Below, piece by piece: positions 18,073 to 26,986 of a stretch of 64,000 nt of DNA. The DNA is from Deltaproteobacteria bacterium (lineage in GTDB: Bacteria; Myxococcota_A; Polyangia; GCA-2747355; JADLHG01): positions 434,001 to 498,000 of the forward strand of contig JADLHG010000004.1 of NCBI GenBank assembly GCA_020848905.1. The letters run 5' to 3'. The notes under the pieces are model-generated. The model did no database searches. It was given only the letters and a program-made list of their open reading frames with translations, and was not told the DNA's origin. Made by a program: the position numbers and the translations under genes. Position 1 is the first letter of the stretch. Every line of letters starts with the position of its first letter.

Positions 18073-19824
18073 TCAGAGGGGCAAGCGGCGACGCAGCGGA
18101 GCCGCATCGGGCGGGACGAACTCGAGGGCCGGGGTAGCTTCGGCCGCGCCGTCGAATCCGAGGGTCCACGCCTCGCCGGGGCCGCTCGGGATGCGGTACA
18201 CGCGGGGACTCTTTCCCGGGTCGCCCGCCCGGCCGAGGAAGAAGTAGCGTCCGGCGTCGCCAGCGGTCCCCTTGGCGTGTTCTACGTCTAGCTCCACCCA
18301 GACCATCGACCCCGAGGAACGTCCTCCTCTTCCGCGCTGAGCGCTTCGCAAGCGGAGCCGCCACGGTCCGCCCTCGAGGCTGGTCCCCGGGACCCATACG
18401 CTGTGCCCCGCGTCGTCGGGGGCCGCCATTCCGCGGCGGAGCGCCACGCCGACGAGGAGCCCGGCTGCGGCTGCCGCCGAGAGGAGGGCCCAGCGCAGCG
18501 TTCGCGAGAGGCGAGGGGGGGCGTCCAACGCGGCGCGCTCCGTGACCGCTTGGATGGCCGCGGGTCCGGTGCGCACGCTCGGCATGCTCGGCATGCTCGG
18601 CTGCGAGACGTCCGATCCGCGGTCGAGGAGCCGCGTGGTGGCGAAGGGCAGAAGCGCCGCGTCCGTGGGCGAGGGCGGGGGTGGCGCGGCACGCGGGTGG
18701 GTCGGAGAGGCCGTGGAGGTCGCAAGGCTGGCAAGGGGGGAGGAGGGCATCGGGCGGGTGGCCGGCTCGGGGACGGCTTGCGGCACCGTAGGGGCCTGCC
18801 CGAACCCCGCGCGGAGGGCGTCGAGCGAGGGTCCCTCTGCGCTCGGCGTCGGACCGGGGGCCGCGGGGCGCGGCTCGGCCTCGCCCGTTCGTCGGGTCTC
18901 GCGTCGGGCGGGGGCGAGGGCGGTCACCAGGGCGGACAGGTCGTCGCGCGAGTACTCCGGCGCGATCGTGTGGAGGAGGCGCTCGAGGTCGCGGGCAAGC
19001 GCGTCCCCGTCGGGATACCGCGCGGCGGCGACCCGGTTCATGGCGCGCGTCAGGATCTCGTCCAGCTCGGGCGGGATCTCGGGATTCACGGTGGACGCGA
19101 CGGGGATGGGCTGGCCCACCACGGCGCGCAGGATCGCCTCCGGGCCCTCTCCTTCGAACACCGGGCGGTCCGTCAGCAACTCGAACAGCACGCAGCCGGT
19201 CGCGAAGACGTCGGTTCGCGGCGTCACCCCCTCGCCCGCAGCCTGCTCCGGAGCCATGTAGCGGCACTTCCCCAGCACCAGTCCCGTGCGGGTTCGCAGA
19301 ACCTTGTCCGCCGCCTTCGCGATGCCGAAGTCCGCTACCTTCACCTCGCCGGCGCGCGAGACGAGGACGTTCTGAGGGCTCACGTCGCGGTGCACGACCG
19401 GCGCGGGCTGCCCCCATTCGTCGGTGCGACGGTGGGCGGCTCCGAGACCGCGCGCGAGAGCGGCGCAGACGAAGAGGGCGGCTGGGATGGGGATCGGCTG
19501 ACCGCGTCGCTGCGCGGCTTCGACGAGCGTACCGAGGTCCGGGCCATCCACGAGCTCCATGGCCAGGAAGTACTCGCCCTCCACTTTGCCGAAGTCGAAG
19601 ACCTGTACGATGTTGCCGTGAGCGAGGGTGGACGCGATTCGCGCCTCATCGGCGAAGCGCGCCACGAACTCGGGGTCCTCCGACAGCGCGCGCAGGACAC
19701 GCTTCAGCGCCGCTGGCTTCTGGAAGCCGGGACCACCGCGAAGGACGGCCCGATAGACGGTGGCCATCCCGCCCTGTGCAAGCTGTTCCAGGAGGAGGTA
19801 GCGGCCAAAGGGGATGGGCTGCAC
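18073..19824 (-). CDS. Ser/Thr protein kinase with extracytoplasmic domain
   Basis: 583 residues. Kinase motifs: LAQGGMATVYRA (15-26), Lys41, HRDVSPQN (Asp147) and DFG (165-167), followed by GKCRYMAPEQ. VHRDVSPQNVLVS is a form common in myxobacterial kinases. A Pro/Ala/Ser-rich linker (about 310-440) leads to a membrane helix (about 445-467) and a C-terminal domain of about 115 residues with WRLRLRSAQ and MVWVELDVEHAKG, possibly a beta sandwich that senses something outside. The start is GTG at 19824, immediately after a run of seven G; an AATAAT -10 box lies 6 bases upstream of the start codon, so the mRNA may begin at the start codon. Confidence 0.92.
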   Translation of the reverse strand: MQPIPFGRYLLLEQLAQGGMATVYRAVLRGGPGFQKPAALKRVLRALSEDPEFVARFADEARIASTLAHGNIVQVFDFGKVEGEYFLAMELVDGPDLGTLVEAAQRRGQPIPIPAALFVCAALARGLGAAHRRTDEWGQPAPVVHRDVSPQNVLVSRAGEVKVADFGIAKAADKVLRTRTGLVLGKCRYMAPEQAAGEGVTPRTDVFATGCVLFELLTDRPVFEGEGPEAILRAVVGQPIPVASTVNPEIPPELDEILTRAMNRVAAARYPDGDALARDLERLLHTIAPEYSRDDLSALVTALAPARRETRRTGEAEPRPAAPGPTPSAEGPSLDALRAGFGQAPTVPQAVPEPATRPMPSSPLASLATSTASPTHPRAAPPPPSPTDAALLPFATTRLLDRGSDVSQPSMPSMPSVRTGPAAIQAVTERAALDAPPRLSRTLRWALLSAAAAAGLLVGVALRRGMAAPDDAGHSVWVPGTSLEGGPWRLRLRSAQRGRGGRSSGSMVWVELDVEHAKGTAGDAGRYFFLGRAGDPGKSPRVYRIPSGPGEAWTLGFDGAAEATPALEFVPPDAAPLRRRLPL

Positions 19825-19830
19825 CCCCCC

Positions 19831-19858
19831 ATTATTGCCGTGGGAAGTTCTGGCGCAA
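19831..19858 (-). promoter_or_regulatory. promoter of the kinase pair
   Basis: Minus strand: TTGCGC, 16 bp, AATAAT, then six G residues before the GTG at 19824. Five of six -10 bases match; the predicted start point coincides with the start codon. Confidence 0.45.
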
Positions 19859-20086
19859 GCATCGCGACGTCCGGCGACGCCTCCCGTGCGGCTGTCCGTG
19901 GCGAAGGGCAGGTGCCCCGTGCGCTGGGGTCTCCAGACCCTGCCGTGTGACGCGGCGCGCTGCGTGGCCCGCGAGCGGAACGCGTGAAGGGTAGAGGAGC
20001 AATCCGCCGCTCGCCCCTTTCTGGAGCGCCCTCTCCACGCTAGATTGTGAGAGGCATGACCCTTGCTTTGCTTTGCGTCGGAGCCG

Positions 20087-23000
20087 ATGTCTCTCCCGCG
20101 TAGACGCTCCCCATGCCGGCGGGCACTCCCGCAGGCCCCAGCACGTTACCCGGCGGCCGCAGTGCGACGCCGCGCCGGCGCGATGTTGCTCTCGCTCGCC
20201 GTTGGCGCGTGCGCCGCGCCGCTCGAAGGGGCCCCCGCCCCCTCTCCGGACGAGACCACCTTCGGCCAGAAATTCTTCACTATCGCGTGCCAGCGCGTGG
20301 CCTACACCTCCAGCCTGGCCGCGGGCACCATGGATCCGGACCGACCGGTGGACGTGTCCGGAAGCCGCTACCGCCTCGCGTGCCGGTACGGGCCCCGCTT
20401 CCTGCCGCCATGGGCCGCCGAGAGCGACCCCAAGGTGGCCGTCCTCATGGAGGCTCACCGTCCCTTCGTGCAGGCGATCGACCTCGTCTTCCCCGGCGAC
20501 GAGCTGTCCGACCTGCAGGACTACATGGTCTCCATCCTGCCCCTGACCGACAGCGGGGCGTTCCCCGACCTGGTGGCAAAGACCTCCGACGTGCTGCGTC
20601 TCGCCGAGCAGGACGAGGAACTCACGCGCGCGATCGCCCGCCTCAGCGAGCACATGGGCTATCGGCCACGGGCCGTGGCGCTCGGCGCCGTTCGCGAGCT
20701 CGTGAGCTACCCGAACATCCGCGAGGTCCTGAACGCGCTGCTCGCCGTCGTCGGGGAGCGCGGGAAGGGGGAGCCGGCCTTCCGGGACCTCATGGCGGGG
20801 CTGAGCCTCGAGCTGCGGACGCTCCGTCGCGTGGACGATCCGGCGTCGGGGACGCGGTACCATCCGGGCGCGAAGGACCGACCGCTCCGCGTGCTCCTCG
20901 ATCTGCTCTTCACGCAGAACGCCGCCTTCGGCACCGGCCGGCCCCGCTGGATCGTGCGCCGCGACCACCGGGGCGTGGCGCAGGTGCGATCCGACCCGGC
21001 TGCCCCCGCTGTCCCGCCGCCCTTCGTGGATGCGGACAAGGACGGGCTGGCCGACCTGGATGTGCACGGGCAGCTCTCGGTCGCGTCCGGGGTGCCGCCG
21101 CAGCCGTTCCAGCACGACCTCCGGCAGGCCGACAGCGCGCCGGGGCGCGACGCGCAGGGGCGGGCCGTGGACCCGGGCGGCAAGCCCCTCTTCGAGTACC
21201 TGGACCTCGACACGACGCTCATCGGCGCGCTGGCGCGGGATGCGGTCTCGATCATGGATCCGGACAAGGACATCCCGGTCCGGTTGCTCATGGCGCTGGC
21301 GACGGTGCTCGGAGAGCGCCGCGACGTGCAGAAGAAGGGCGAGGACAGCGAAATGCTGGCGTATCGGGGTTTCGCAACCGACAGCTCGCCCCTCCTCGAC
21401 CTGGCCCACGCGGGTCTTCAGGTGCTGCGTGCCTCGTCGATGGACGACACGCTCCAGCTCGGCCGCGCCCTGCTCTCCACCTACGAGGGCCCCACCGCGC
21501 GACTCGTACGGGAGTTCCGCAAGGCGATGGAGATCGCGTCCAAGCACCCCGAGGCCAAGCTGGAGCCGGGCTCGATGGTCTTCGACGAGCTCCTGCTCCT
21601 GCTGCGCAAGATCCTGGACACGCCGGGACTCATGCAGGACATCTTGCGCGCGCTAGGGGACCCCCGCGTGCGCCCCGTCGGCGCGATGCTCGCGAACTAC
21701 ATGAAGTACCGCGACGTGCAGATCCTCAATCCGAGCACCCAGGCCGTCGCGAACCCGGTGTTCCGCGACCTCGTCGACCGCAAACAGCCCGACAGCTCGA
21801 CCAACCGGAGCATCATGCAGCGCCTCTTCCACATCATGCATGACTCGAACGGCATGCAGATGTGCAACAAGGACGGCGCGGTGGTGAAGCTGGCGGTCCT
21901 CGGCGTCGACCTCGCCGGTCCCTTCAAGGCCTGCGACCTGTTCGAGGTGAAGAACGGCGCGCTCTTCTACACGCAGAGCATCGCGCGGCAGCGCGACGGC
22001 AACGGGAATCTTACGAATACCTCCAAGGCCTCCTTCCACCTGAAGCTCGACAAGATGCCCAGTCTGCTCCGCAGCGTGATCAACACCGTCGGAGAGGACC
22101 GGGTTCTCGGCATCATGACCGGCGTTCAGGGGTGGGGTGTGCATCCCACCCCCGGGGGCGTCAATCGGATGATGTTTCTCGACCCGCCCCCCCTGGCGGT
22201 GAGCGACACGCAGGATCCGGCGGTCTGCATCGACGGGCATCGCCTCAATCGCGAGCACCAGGGGTCGCTCCTGGCCTGGGAGGTGCCGCACCCCGGGTTC
22301 TCTTGCAGCGCCACCGAGCCGTGCATGTTCCTCGACGCCTTCAGGCCGCTCGTGCAGGCCTTCGCCGACCACGGCGCGGAGCAGCTCCTCGTCGACAGTC
22401 TGGCCCTGCTCCACCGTCACTGGGCGACGAAGGAGAGCAAGGACCATCAATTCACGGCTCCCACGCAGCGGAACTTCAGCTTCGGGAGCGCCTTCGTGCG
22501 CTACGAGCCGCTGTTCGTGCAGATCCTCGAGCAGACCGACCTGTGGCCAGCCCTCGTGGGCTTCGTCCCCATCCTCAACGGCCTCACCGTTTCGGGGGGA
22601 CGGTCGGGGACCGCCGTGCTGGTCAACCTCCTCGCCGACCTGACCGACCCGCGACGGCTTCCGGGGTTGAAATACCGGGGCGGCCAGGCCGTCGCGTACA
22701 TGTCCGACGGCAAGACGCCCGTGCCGGGGGGAGTGTCGGCTATCTATCTTCTCGCTGACGCGCTGTCAGCCGCGGACAGGGCCTTCACGCGGGCCGAGCA
22801 GCGCGGTGACCTGACGATTCGCGAGGCCTGGCGGGAGTCCACGAAAAATCTCCTCGACGTCTTTCTGGCCGTCGAGGAGCAGTCCGGGACGTATCGGTTC
22901 CGCAATCGGCGCATCGTGCCTGCCGCGACCGTGTTGCTCGACTTCTTGCGCGGGCGGCTCAAGGTGCACGGCAAGACGGGCGACCTCCATCAGTGGCTCG

Positions 23001-23575
23001 GCCAGAGCTTGCCGGCCGACCTGGAACGCTGGCTGAGCAGCCCCGTGGTGGCGGCCGCGGCGGACCTCATGGGCATCGTCCATCGTGACGCGCGGGCGCG
23101 CGGGGCCATCTACGGTCTGCTTCGGTACCTGGTGGACGAGATCAACAGCACCCAGTCGTTCAACGCCTCGCTCACGGCGCTCGCCGATCTGTTTCAGTTT
23201 GCGCTCGACGACGCGGACCTCGTCCCCGTCGCGCGGTGGCTCGGTCGCGCCGCGCAGCCGGAGGCCGGCCTGATTCCGGCCGCGCTGCGCTTCCTGCGAC
23301 CCGCCGTCGAGCTCGACCGCAAGGGGGTCTTCACGCAGCTTCTGCGGAACGCCTACAAGGAGCAGGCTCCGGGGCAATCTCCGGTGCAGACGCTCCTCGA
23401 CCTGTGCGCCGAAATGCACCGGAAACAACCGGGCCGCGGGACCTCGTACAGCGGGGAGGACTTCGCCGAGGCGTTCCGCGCGGCGAGGGAGTTCGTGGGG
23501 AGTCAGGAGACCGGGCTGGCGAAGTTCTTCGACCTGGTGAAGAATCGGTGTGGAGGGCCGTGCACCGAGGAGTAG
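20087..23575 (+). CDS. very large lipoprotein of unknown function
   Basis: 1162 residues. An Arg-rich N-terminus is followed by MLLSLAVGAC, an AVGAC lipobox with Cys at 42. The remainder is mostly helical, with repeated hydrophobic helices (for example AVALGAVRELVSYPNIREVL) and a calcium-binding-type loop DADKDGLADLD near residues 315-325, as in thrombospondin type 3 repeats. I recognise no family. The ATG at 20087 follows GGAG; an ATG at 20183 would give a shorter signal peptide and cannot be excluded. A TAGATT at 20041-20046 may be its -10 box, but the -35 is weak. It is 36 bp upstream of a FadL-type porin, suggesting a joint outer-membrane role. Confidence 0.75.
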   Translation: MSLPRRRSPCRRALPQAPARYPAAAVRRRAGAMLLSLAVGACAAPLEGAPAPSPDETTFGQKFFTIACQRVAYTSSLAAGTMDPDRPVDVSGSRYRLACRYGPRFLPPWAAESDPKVAVLMEAHRPFVQAIDLVFPGDELSDLQDYMVSILPLTDSGAFPDLVAKTSDVLRLAEQDEELTRAIARLSEHMGYRPRAVALGAVRELVSYPNIREVLNALLAVVGERGKGEPAFRDLMAGLSLELRTLRRVDDPASGTRYHPGAKDRPLRVLLDLLFTQNAAFGTGRPRWIVRRDHRGVAQVRSDPAAPAVPPPFVDADKDGLADLDVHGQLSVASGVPPQPFQHDLRQADSAPGRDAQGRAVDPGGKPLFEYLDLDTTLIGALARDAVSIMDPDKDIPVRLLMALATVLGERRDVQKKGEDSEMLAYRGFATDSSPLLDLAHAGLQVLRASSMDDTLQLGRALLSTYEGPTARLVREFRKAMEIASKHPEAKLEPGSMVFDELLLLLRKILDTPGLMQDILRALGDPRVRPVGAMLANYMKYRDVQILNPSTQAVANPVFRDLVDRKQPDSSTNRSIMQRLFHIMHDSNGMQMCNKDGAVVKLAVLGVDLAGPFKACDLFEVKNGALFYTQSIARQRDGNGNLTNTSKASFHLKLDKMPSLLRSVINTVGEDRVLGIMTGVQGWGVHPTPGGVNRMMFLDPPPLAVSDTQDPAVCIDGHRLNREHQGSLLAWEVPHPGFSCSATEPCMFLDAFRPLVQAFADHGAEQLLVDSLALLHRHWATKESKDHQFTAPTQRNFSFGSAFVRYEPLFVQILEQTDLWPALVGFVPILNGLTVSGGRSGTAVLVNLLADLTDPRRLPGLKYRGGQAVAYMSDGKTPVPGGVSAIYLLADALSAADRAFTRAEQRGDLTIREAWRESTKNLLDVFLAVEEQSGTYRFRNRRIVPAATVLLDFLRGRLKVHGKTGDLHQWLGQSLPADLERWLSSPVVAAAADLMGIVHRDARARGAIYGLLRYLVDEINSTQSFNASLTALADLFQFALDDADLVPVARWLGRAAQPEAGLIPAALRFLRPAVELDRKGVFTQLLRNAYKEQAPGQSPVQTLLDLCAEMHRKQPGRGTSYSGEDFAEAFRAAREFVGSQETGLAKFFDLVKNRCGGPCTEE

Positions 23576-23611
23576 TCGCCCGGTACGTCTCGGCCGAGGA
23601 CCGCCCAGCCC

Positions 23612-25036
23612 GTGATCATCCTCATAGGTCGACGTTCGCGCTGGCTCGCCTTCCTGGCGGCGCTCTGGCCGAGCCTCGCGCAGGCGGGGGGGTTCTTTCT
23701 CCCCGGGCACGGGGTGAGGGGCCTCGGACGCGGCGGGGCCTTCGTCGCCGGTGGCGATGACGCGGGGGCCATCTGGTACAACCCGGCGGCCATCGCCGGC
23801 CTGCGAGGTGTCCACGTCCTCGTGGACGGGACGCTGGTGCTGCAGAGCGCCACGTACACGCGCGTCGACTCGGGCGGAAACCTCCTGCCGAGCGTGCGGA
23901 ACGAAGGCCCGCTCCTGCCGATTCCGACCCTGGCCTTCGCCATGCGGGCGTTCCACAAGCGGCTGTGGATCGGCGCCTCGCTGAGTGCGCCCACCGCCGC
24001 GCTGCCGGCCTTTCCTCGTCCGAGCTACGACGCGTGTCCGGCCGGGGCGCAGCCCGTGGGCTGCCTGGACACCGCCCACACCGACGCGCCGCAGAGGTAC
24101 TCGCTCATCTCGTACAAGGGGACGCTCTTCGTTCAGCTCGACCTGGCGGTGGCTTTCCAGCTCCTGCCGCAGCTCGCAATTGGAATCTCCCTTCAAAATC
24201 AGGTCGTCGGGCTCTACACGCTCAAGGCCGCCACGAGCTACAACGGCGCGCTGAGCAGCGGCCCGGAGGATCCCGAGTTCGACACGCTGACGCAGACGCG
24301 GATGCTCGGGTTCGTGAACCCCTCGGCGAAGGTGGGTCTGAAGTACCAGCCTCACCCGAGGGTGAAGCTGGGACTCGCGGTGCAGCTTCCCGTCTGGGTG
24401 CGCGCCGCCGGCGCCGTGGACGTGCAACTCCCGGCCAGCCCGCTCTACTCGCGTTCCTCGGTGGAGGGCACCGACGGACACATCACCGCCACCTTCCCGC
24501 TCATGGTGGGGGCGGGGGTGGAGGTGCGGCCCATCCCGCGGCTGCGCCTCGAGCTGGATCTGCACTGGGAGAGCTGGTCCATGACCGAGCGGCTCTCCTT
24601 CGTACCGGACGACATCTACATCAGCAACGTGCCGGGCATCGGGCGCTACAAGGTCCCCGAGATGGCGGAGGTGCTGCACCTGAGAGACGCGCTTTCGGTG
24701 CGGCTGGGGGTGGAGTACTTCATCCCGCGGGCGCCGGTGGCGGTGCGCGCGGGGTACGTCTTCGAGAGGGGCGCCGTGGAGGACGCGTACGCCTCCGTGC
24801 TGCTGCTCGACCACAACAAGCAGCTCTTCACCGCGGGTGCGAGCCTGACGCTGCGCGGCTTTCGCCTGGATGCGCTCTACGGGTTCGTGCTCGTCCCGTC
24901 TCGCGAGGTGGATCATCGAGATAGCCGAGCGCTGCAGATCAACCCCATCAGTCCCGCCGGAGCGGTGGGGGTGGGTGGCGGGCACTACGAGACGGCGTCG
25001 CACCTCCTCGGGCTCGGGGTGAGCAAGGCTTTCTGA
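23612..25036 (+). CDS. FadL/TodX-type outer-membrane transport protein
   Basis: 474 residues, start GTG. A signal peptide ends ...SLAQA, after which GGFFLPGHGVRGLGRGGAFV and GDDAGAIWYNPAAIAG show the N-terminal hatch and NPA motif of the FadL family. The rest has regular amphipathic strands ending in GLGVSKAF with C-terminal Phe, as outer-membrane barrels do. FadL relatives let fatty acids and other hydrophobic compounds cross the outer membrane. No Shine-Dalgarno sequence is evident; it probably depends on the upstream lipoprotein gene. Substrate unknown. Confidence 0.88.
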   Translation: MIILIGRRSRWLAFLAALWPSLAQAGGFFLPGHGVRGLGRGGAFVAGGDDAGAIWYNPAAIAGLRGVHVLVDGTLVLQSATYTRVDSGGNLLPSVRNEGPLLPIPTLAFAMRAFHKRLWIGASLSAPTAALPAFPRPSYDACPAGAQPVGCLDTAHTDAPQRYSLISYKGTLFVQLDLAVAFQLLPQLAIGISLQNQVVGLYTLKAATSYNGALSSGPEDPEFDTLTQTRMLGFVNPSAKVGLKYQPHPRVKLGLAVQLPVWVRAAGAVDVQLPASPLYSRSSVEGTDGHITATFPLMVGAGVEVRPIPRLRLELDLHWESWSMTERLSFVPDDIYISNVPGIGRYKVPEMAEVLHLRDALSVRLGVEYFIPRAPVAVRAGYVFERGAVEDAYASVLLLDHNKQLFTAGASLTLRGFRLDALYGFVLVPSREVDHRDSRALQINPISPAGAVGVGGGHYETASHLLGLGVSKAF

Positions 25037-25149
25037 GCGGCTGCGTCGCGGGCGCTTCGGCGGCGCCGCCGCTATGGTAAGCTCCTTCGCAGGGCGACGC
25101 GGCGCGGCCGTCGTCCCCCCACACAGACAAGGATTCGGAGGGCCGTCGG

Positions 25150-26955
25150 GTGCCCCGCGACGACGAAGGCGTAACGATAAACACGCTCACCTGGACCGAC
25201 ACCGTCGAGCGGGAGCCCGCGCGGCGCGTGTCGCTGCTCGTCTTCCACCGCGATGGGGGGCAGATGGTGCCGCTCGAGCCGGACCACCCGGTGGTGATCG
25301 GGAGGTCGCGCCCCTCCGACCTGCCGATTCGGGATGGCAGTCTGTCGCGCCAGCACGCGCGCTTCGAGCTCCTCGAGGACGCCGTCTGGGTGGAAGACCT
25401 CGGCTCCACCAACGGCACGCGGGTCAACGGCAAGAAGATCCATCGCGCGAAGCTTCGCCTCGACGACGAGGTGAGCCTCGGGGGCGTGACGGTATCGGTG
25501 CACGTGCTGGCGCCGGCAGCGTCCGAGCCGCTAGGTATCGAGGGCCACGACCGCTTCATGCAGGCGCTCGAGGACGAGCTCGTTCGGTCGCGCACCTTCG
25601 GGCGGGGGCTGGCCCTCCTGATGGTCCAGACCGCCAAGCCACAGGATGGACATCTGTCGGTCTGGTGCCCGCGCGTCCGGCAGCTCCTTCGTCCCGTGGA
25701 TCGCATCGCGCTCTACGGGCCCTCGACGGTCCTCATCGCACTTCCCGAGGTGGGCCAGGCCGAGGCGGTTCGTCTGGCGCAGGCCACCGTCGAGCGACGC
25801 GACAAGCGAGAGCCGGCCTTGATCTGCGGCCTCGCCCTCTACCCCGGGTCGGCCGCCTCCGCCGAGGAGCTCCTCGCCCAGGCGCGGCTCGCGGTCCAGG
25901 GGGCGAGGGCGAGTCAGCCCGTCCGCCTGGCCGAGGTGGCCTCGCCCGCTCTCGCGGCAGAGCAGGTGGGCGACGGACCCGTGGTGCTGGATCCTGAGAT
26001 GAAGCGCGTCGCGGAGACCGCTCTGCGGCTCGGCGATTCCGTGATTCCGGTGCTGATCCAGGGCGAGACGGGGACGGGCAAGGAGGTCGTGGCGCGCATG
26101 ATCCACGAGGCCGGGCGCAGGCGGCGGGGGCCGCTACGGTGCATCAACTGCGGCGCGATTCCGCAGCAGCTCATCGAGAGCGTGCTCTTCGGCCACGAGA
26201 AGGGGGCGTTCACGGGGGCGGTCTCGCAGAGCAAGGGGCTCTTCGAGGAGGCGGACAAGGGGACCGTGCTCCTCGACGAGGTGGGCGAGCTTTCTCTCGC
26301 CACGCAGGCGGCGTTGCTGCGCGTCATCGAGAGCAAGCGCCTCAGTCGCGTCGGCTCGACCAAGGAGCTCGAGGTGGACGTGCGAGTGCTTGCGGCGACG
26401 CATCGGGACCTCGAGGAGATGTGCGAGCGGGGGACCTTTCGCTGGGATCTGTTCTACCGCCTGAACACGATGACCGTCCGCTTGCCTCCACTCCGCGAGC
26501 GGGCTTCGGAGGTCTTGCCGCTGGCGCGGCACTTCATGGCTCTTGCGAATGCCGCGAATGGGCGCCGCATCCAGCGGATCGACGCCGCGGCGGAGGCGCT
26601 GCTCCAGGGGTACAGCTGGCCCGGCAACGTTCGCGAGCTTCGGAACGTGATCGAGCGCGCCGTGGTGATCGCTCAAGACGGAGTGATCGGCGTGGACGAC
26701 CTCTCCGAGCGGGTGCGAAAGGCGACCGAGCCCCGCGGTGGCCCGGCCCTCGAACCCGTCGACAGCGCCGCGGTGGACCTCAAGGCGAAGCTCAAGCGCT
26801 ACGAAGCGCAGCTCATTCTGGACGCGCTGCAGGCCCACGGCTGGAACCAAACGGACACGGCGAAGGCGCTGGACATGCCCCTCCGGACGCTGGTGCGGAA
26901 GATCCAGCTCCTCGGGATTAGGAAGAAGTACGAGCCCGGGTCGGGCGGCGCGTAA
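25150..26955 (+). CDS. FHA-domain sigma-54-dependent transcriptional activator
   Basis: 601 residues from GTG 25150, with GGAGGG at 25137-25142. An FHA domain (about 45-115; IGRSRPSDLPIRDGSLSRQH, DLGSTNGTRVNG) binds phosphothreonine. A central region (about 130-270) looks like a degenerate nucleotide-cyclase/GGDEF-like fold. The AAA+ domain has Walker A GETGTGKE (305-312), GAFTGA (352-357) and Walker B GTVLLDE. A Fis-type helix-turn-helix ends the protein (NQTDTAKALDMPLRTLVRKI). Such activators open sigma-54 promoters, with the FHA domain linking them to Ser/Thr kinases, four of which are in this window. A TATGGT at 25073-25078 next to the palindrome GGCGGCGCCGCC (25059-25070) may be its promoter region. 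Confidence 0.93.
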   Translation: MPRDDEGVTINTLTWTDTVEREPARRVSLLVFHRDGGQMVPLEPDHPVVIGRSRPSDLPIRDGSLSRQHARFELLEDAVWVEDLGSTNGTRVNGKKIHRAKLRLDDEVSLGGVTVSVHVLAPAASEPLGIEGHDRFMQALEDELVRSRTFGRGLALLMVQTAKPQDGHLSVWCPRVRQLLRPVDRIALYGPSTVLIALPEVGQAEAVRLAQATVERRDKREPALICGLALYPGSAASAEELLAQARLAVQGARASQPVRLAEVASPALAAEQVGDGPVVLDPEMKRVAETALRLGDSVIPVLIQGETGTGKEVVARMIHEAGRRRRGPLRCINCGAIPQQLIESVLFGHEKGAFTGAVSQSKGLFEEADKGTVLLDEVGELSLATQAALLRVIESKRLSRVGSTKELEVDVRVLAATHRDLEEMCERGTFRWDLFYRLNTMTVRLPPLRERASEVLPLARHFMALANAANGRRIQRIDAAAEALLQGYSWPGNVRELRNVIERAVVIAQDGVIGVDDLSERVRKATEPRGGPALEPVDSAAVDLKAKLKRYEAQLILDALQAHGWNQTDTAKALDMPLRTLVRKIQLLGIRKKYEPGSGGA

Positions 26956-26959
26956 AGGC

Positions 26960-26985
26960 GGCCCCGGGGCACCCCGTGGGGGGCC
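26960..26985. terminator. GC hairpin between convergent genes
   Basis: GGCCCC (26960-26965) can pair with GGGGCC (26980-26985) between the stops of two convergent genes. No T-run follows on either side, so it is at best a weak or factor-assisted terminator. Confidence 0.3.
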
Positions 26986-26986
26986 C

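Noticed and set aside
22766-25003. 745-codon frame on the minus strand
   Set aside because: It runs across two real plus-strand genes (giant lipoprotein and FadL porin) and is rich in His, Arg and Glu as expected of a shadow.
25037-25149. Sigma-54 (-24/-12) promoter near the FHA activator or its neighbours
   Set aside because: I looked for TGGCAC-5-TTGC here and in the other larger gaps and found no acceptable match.
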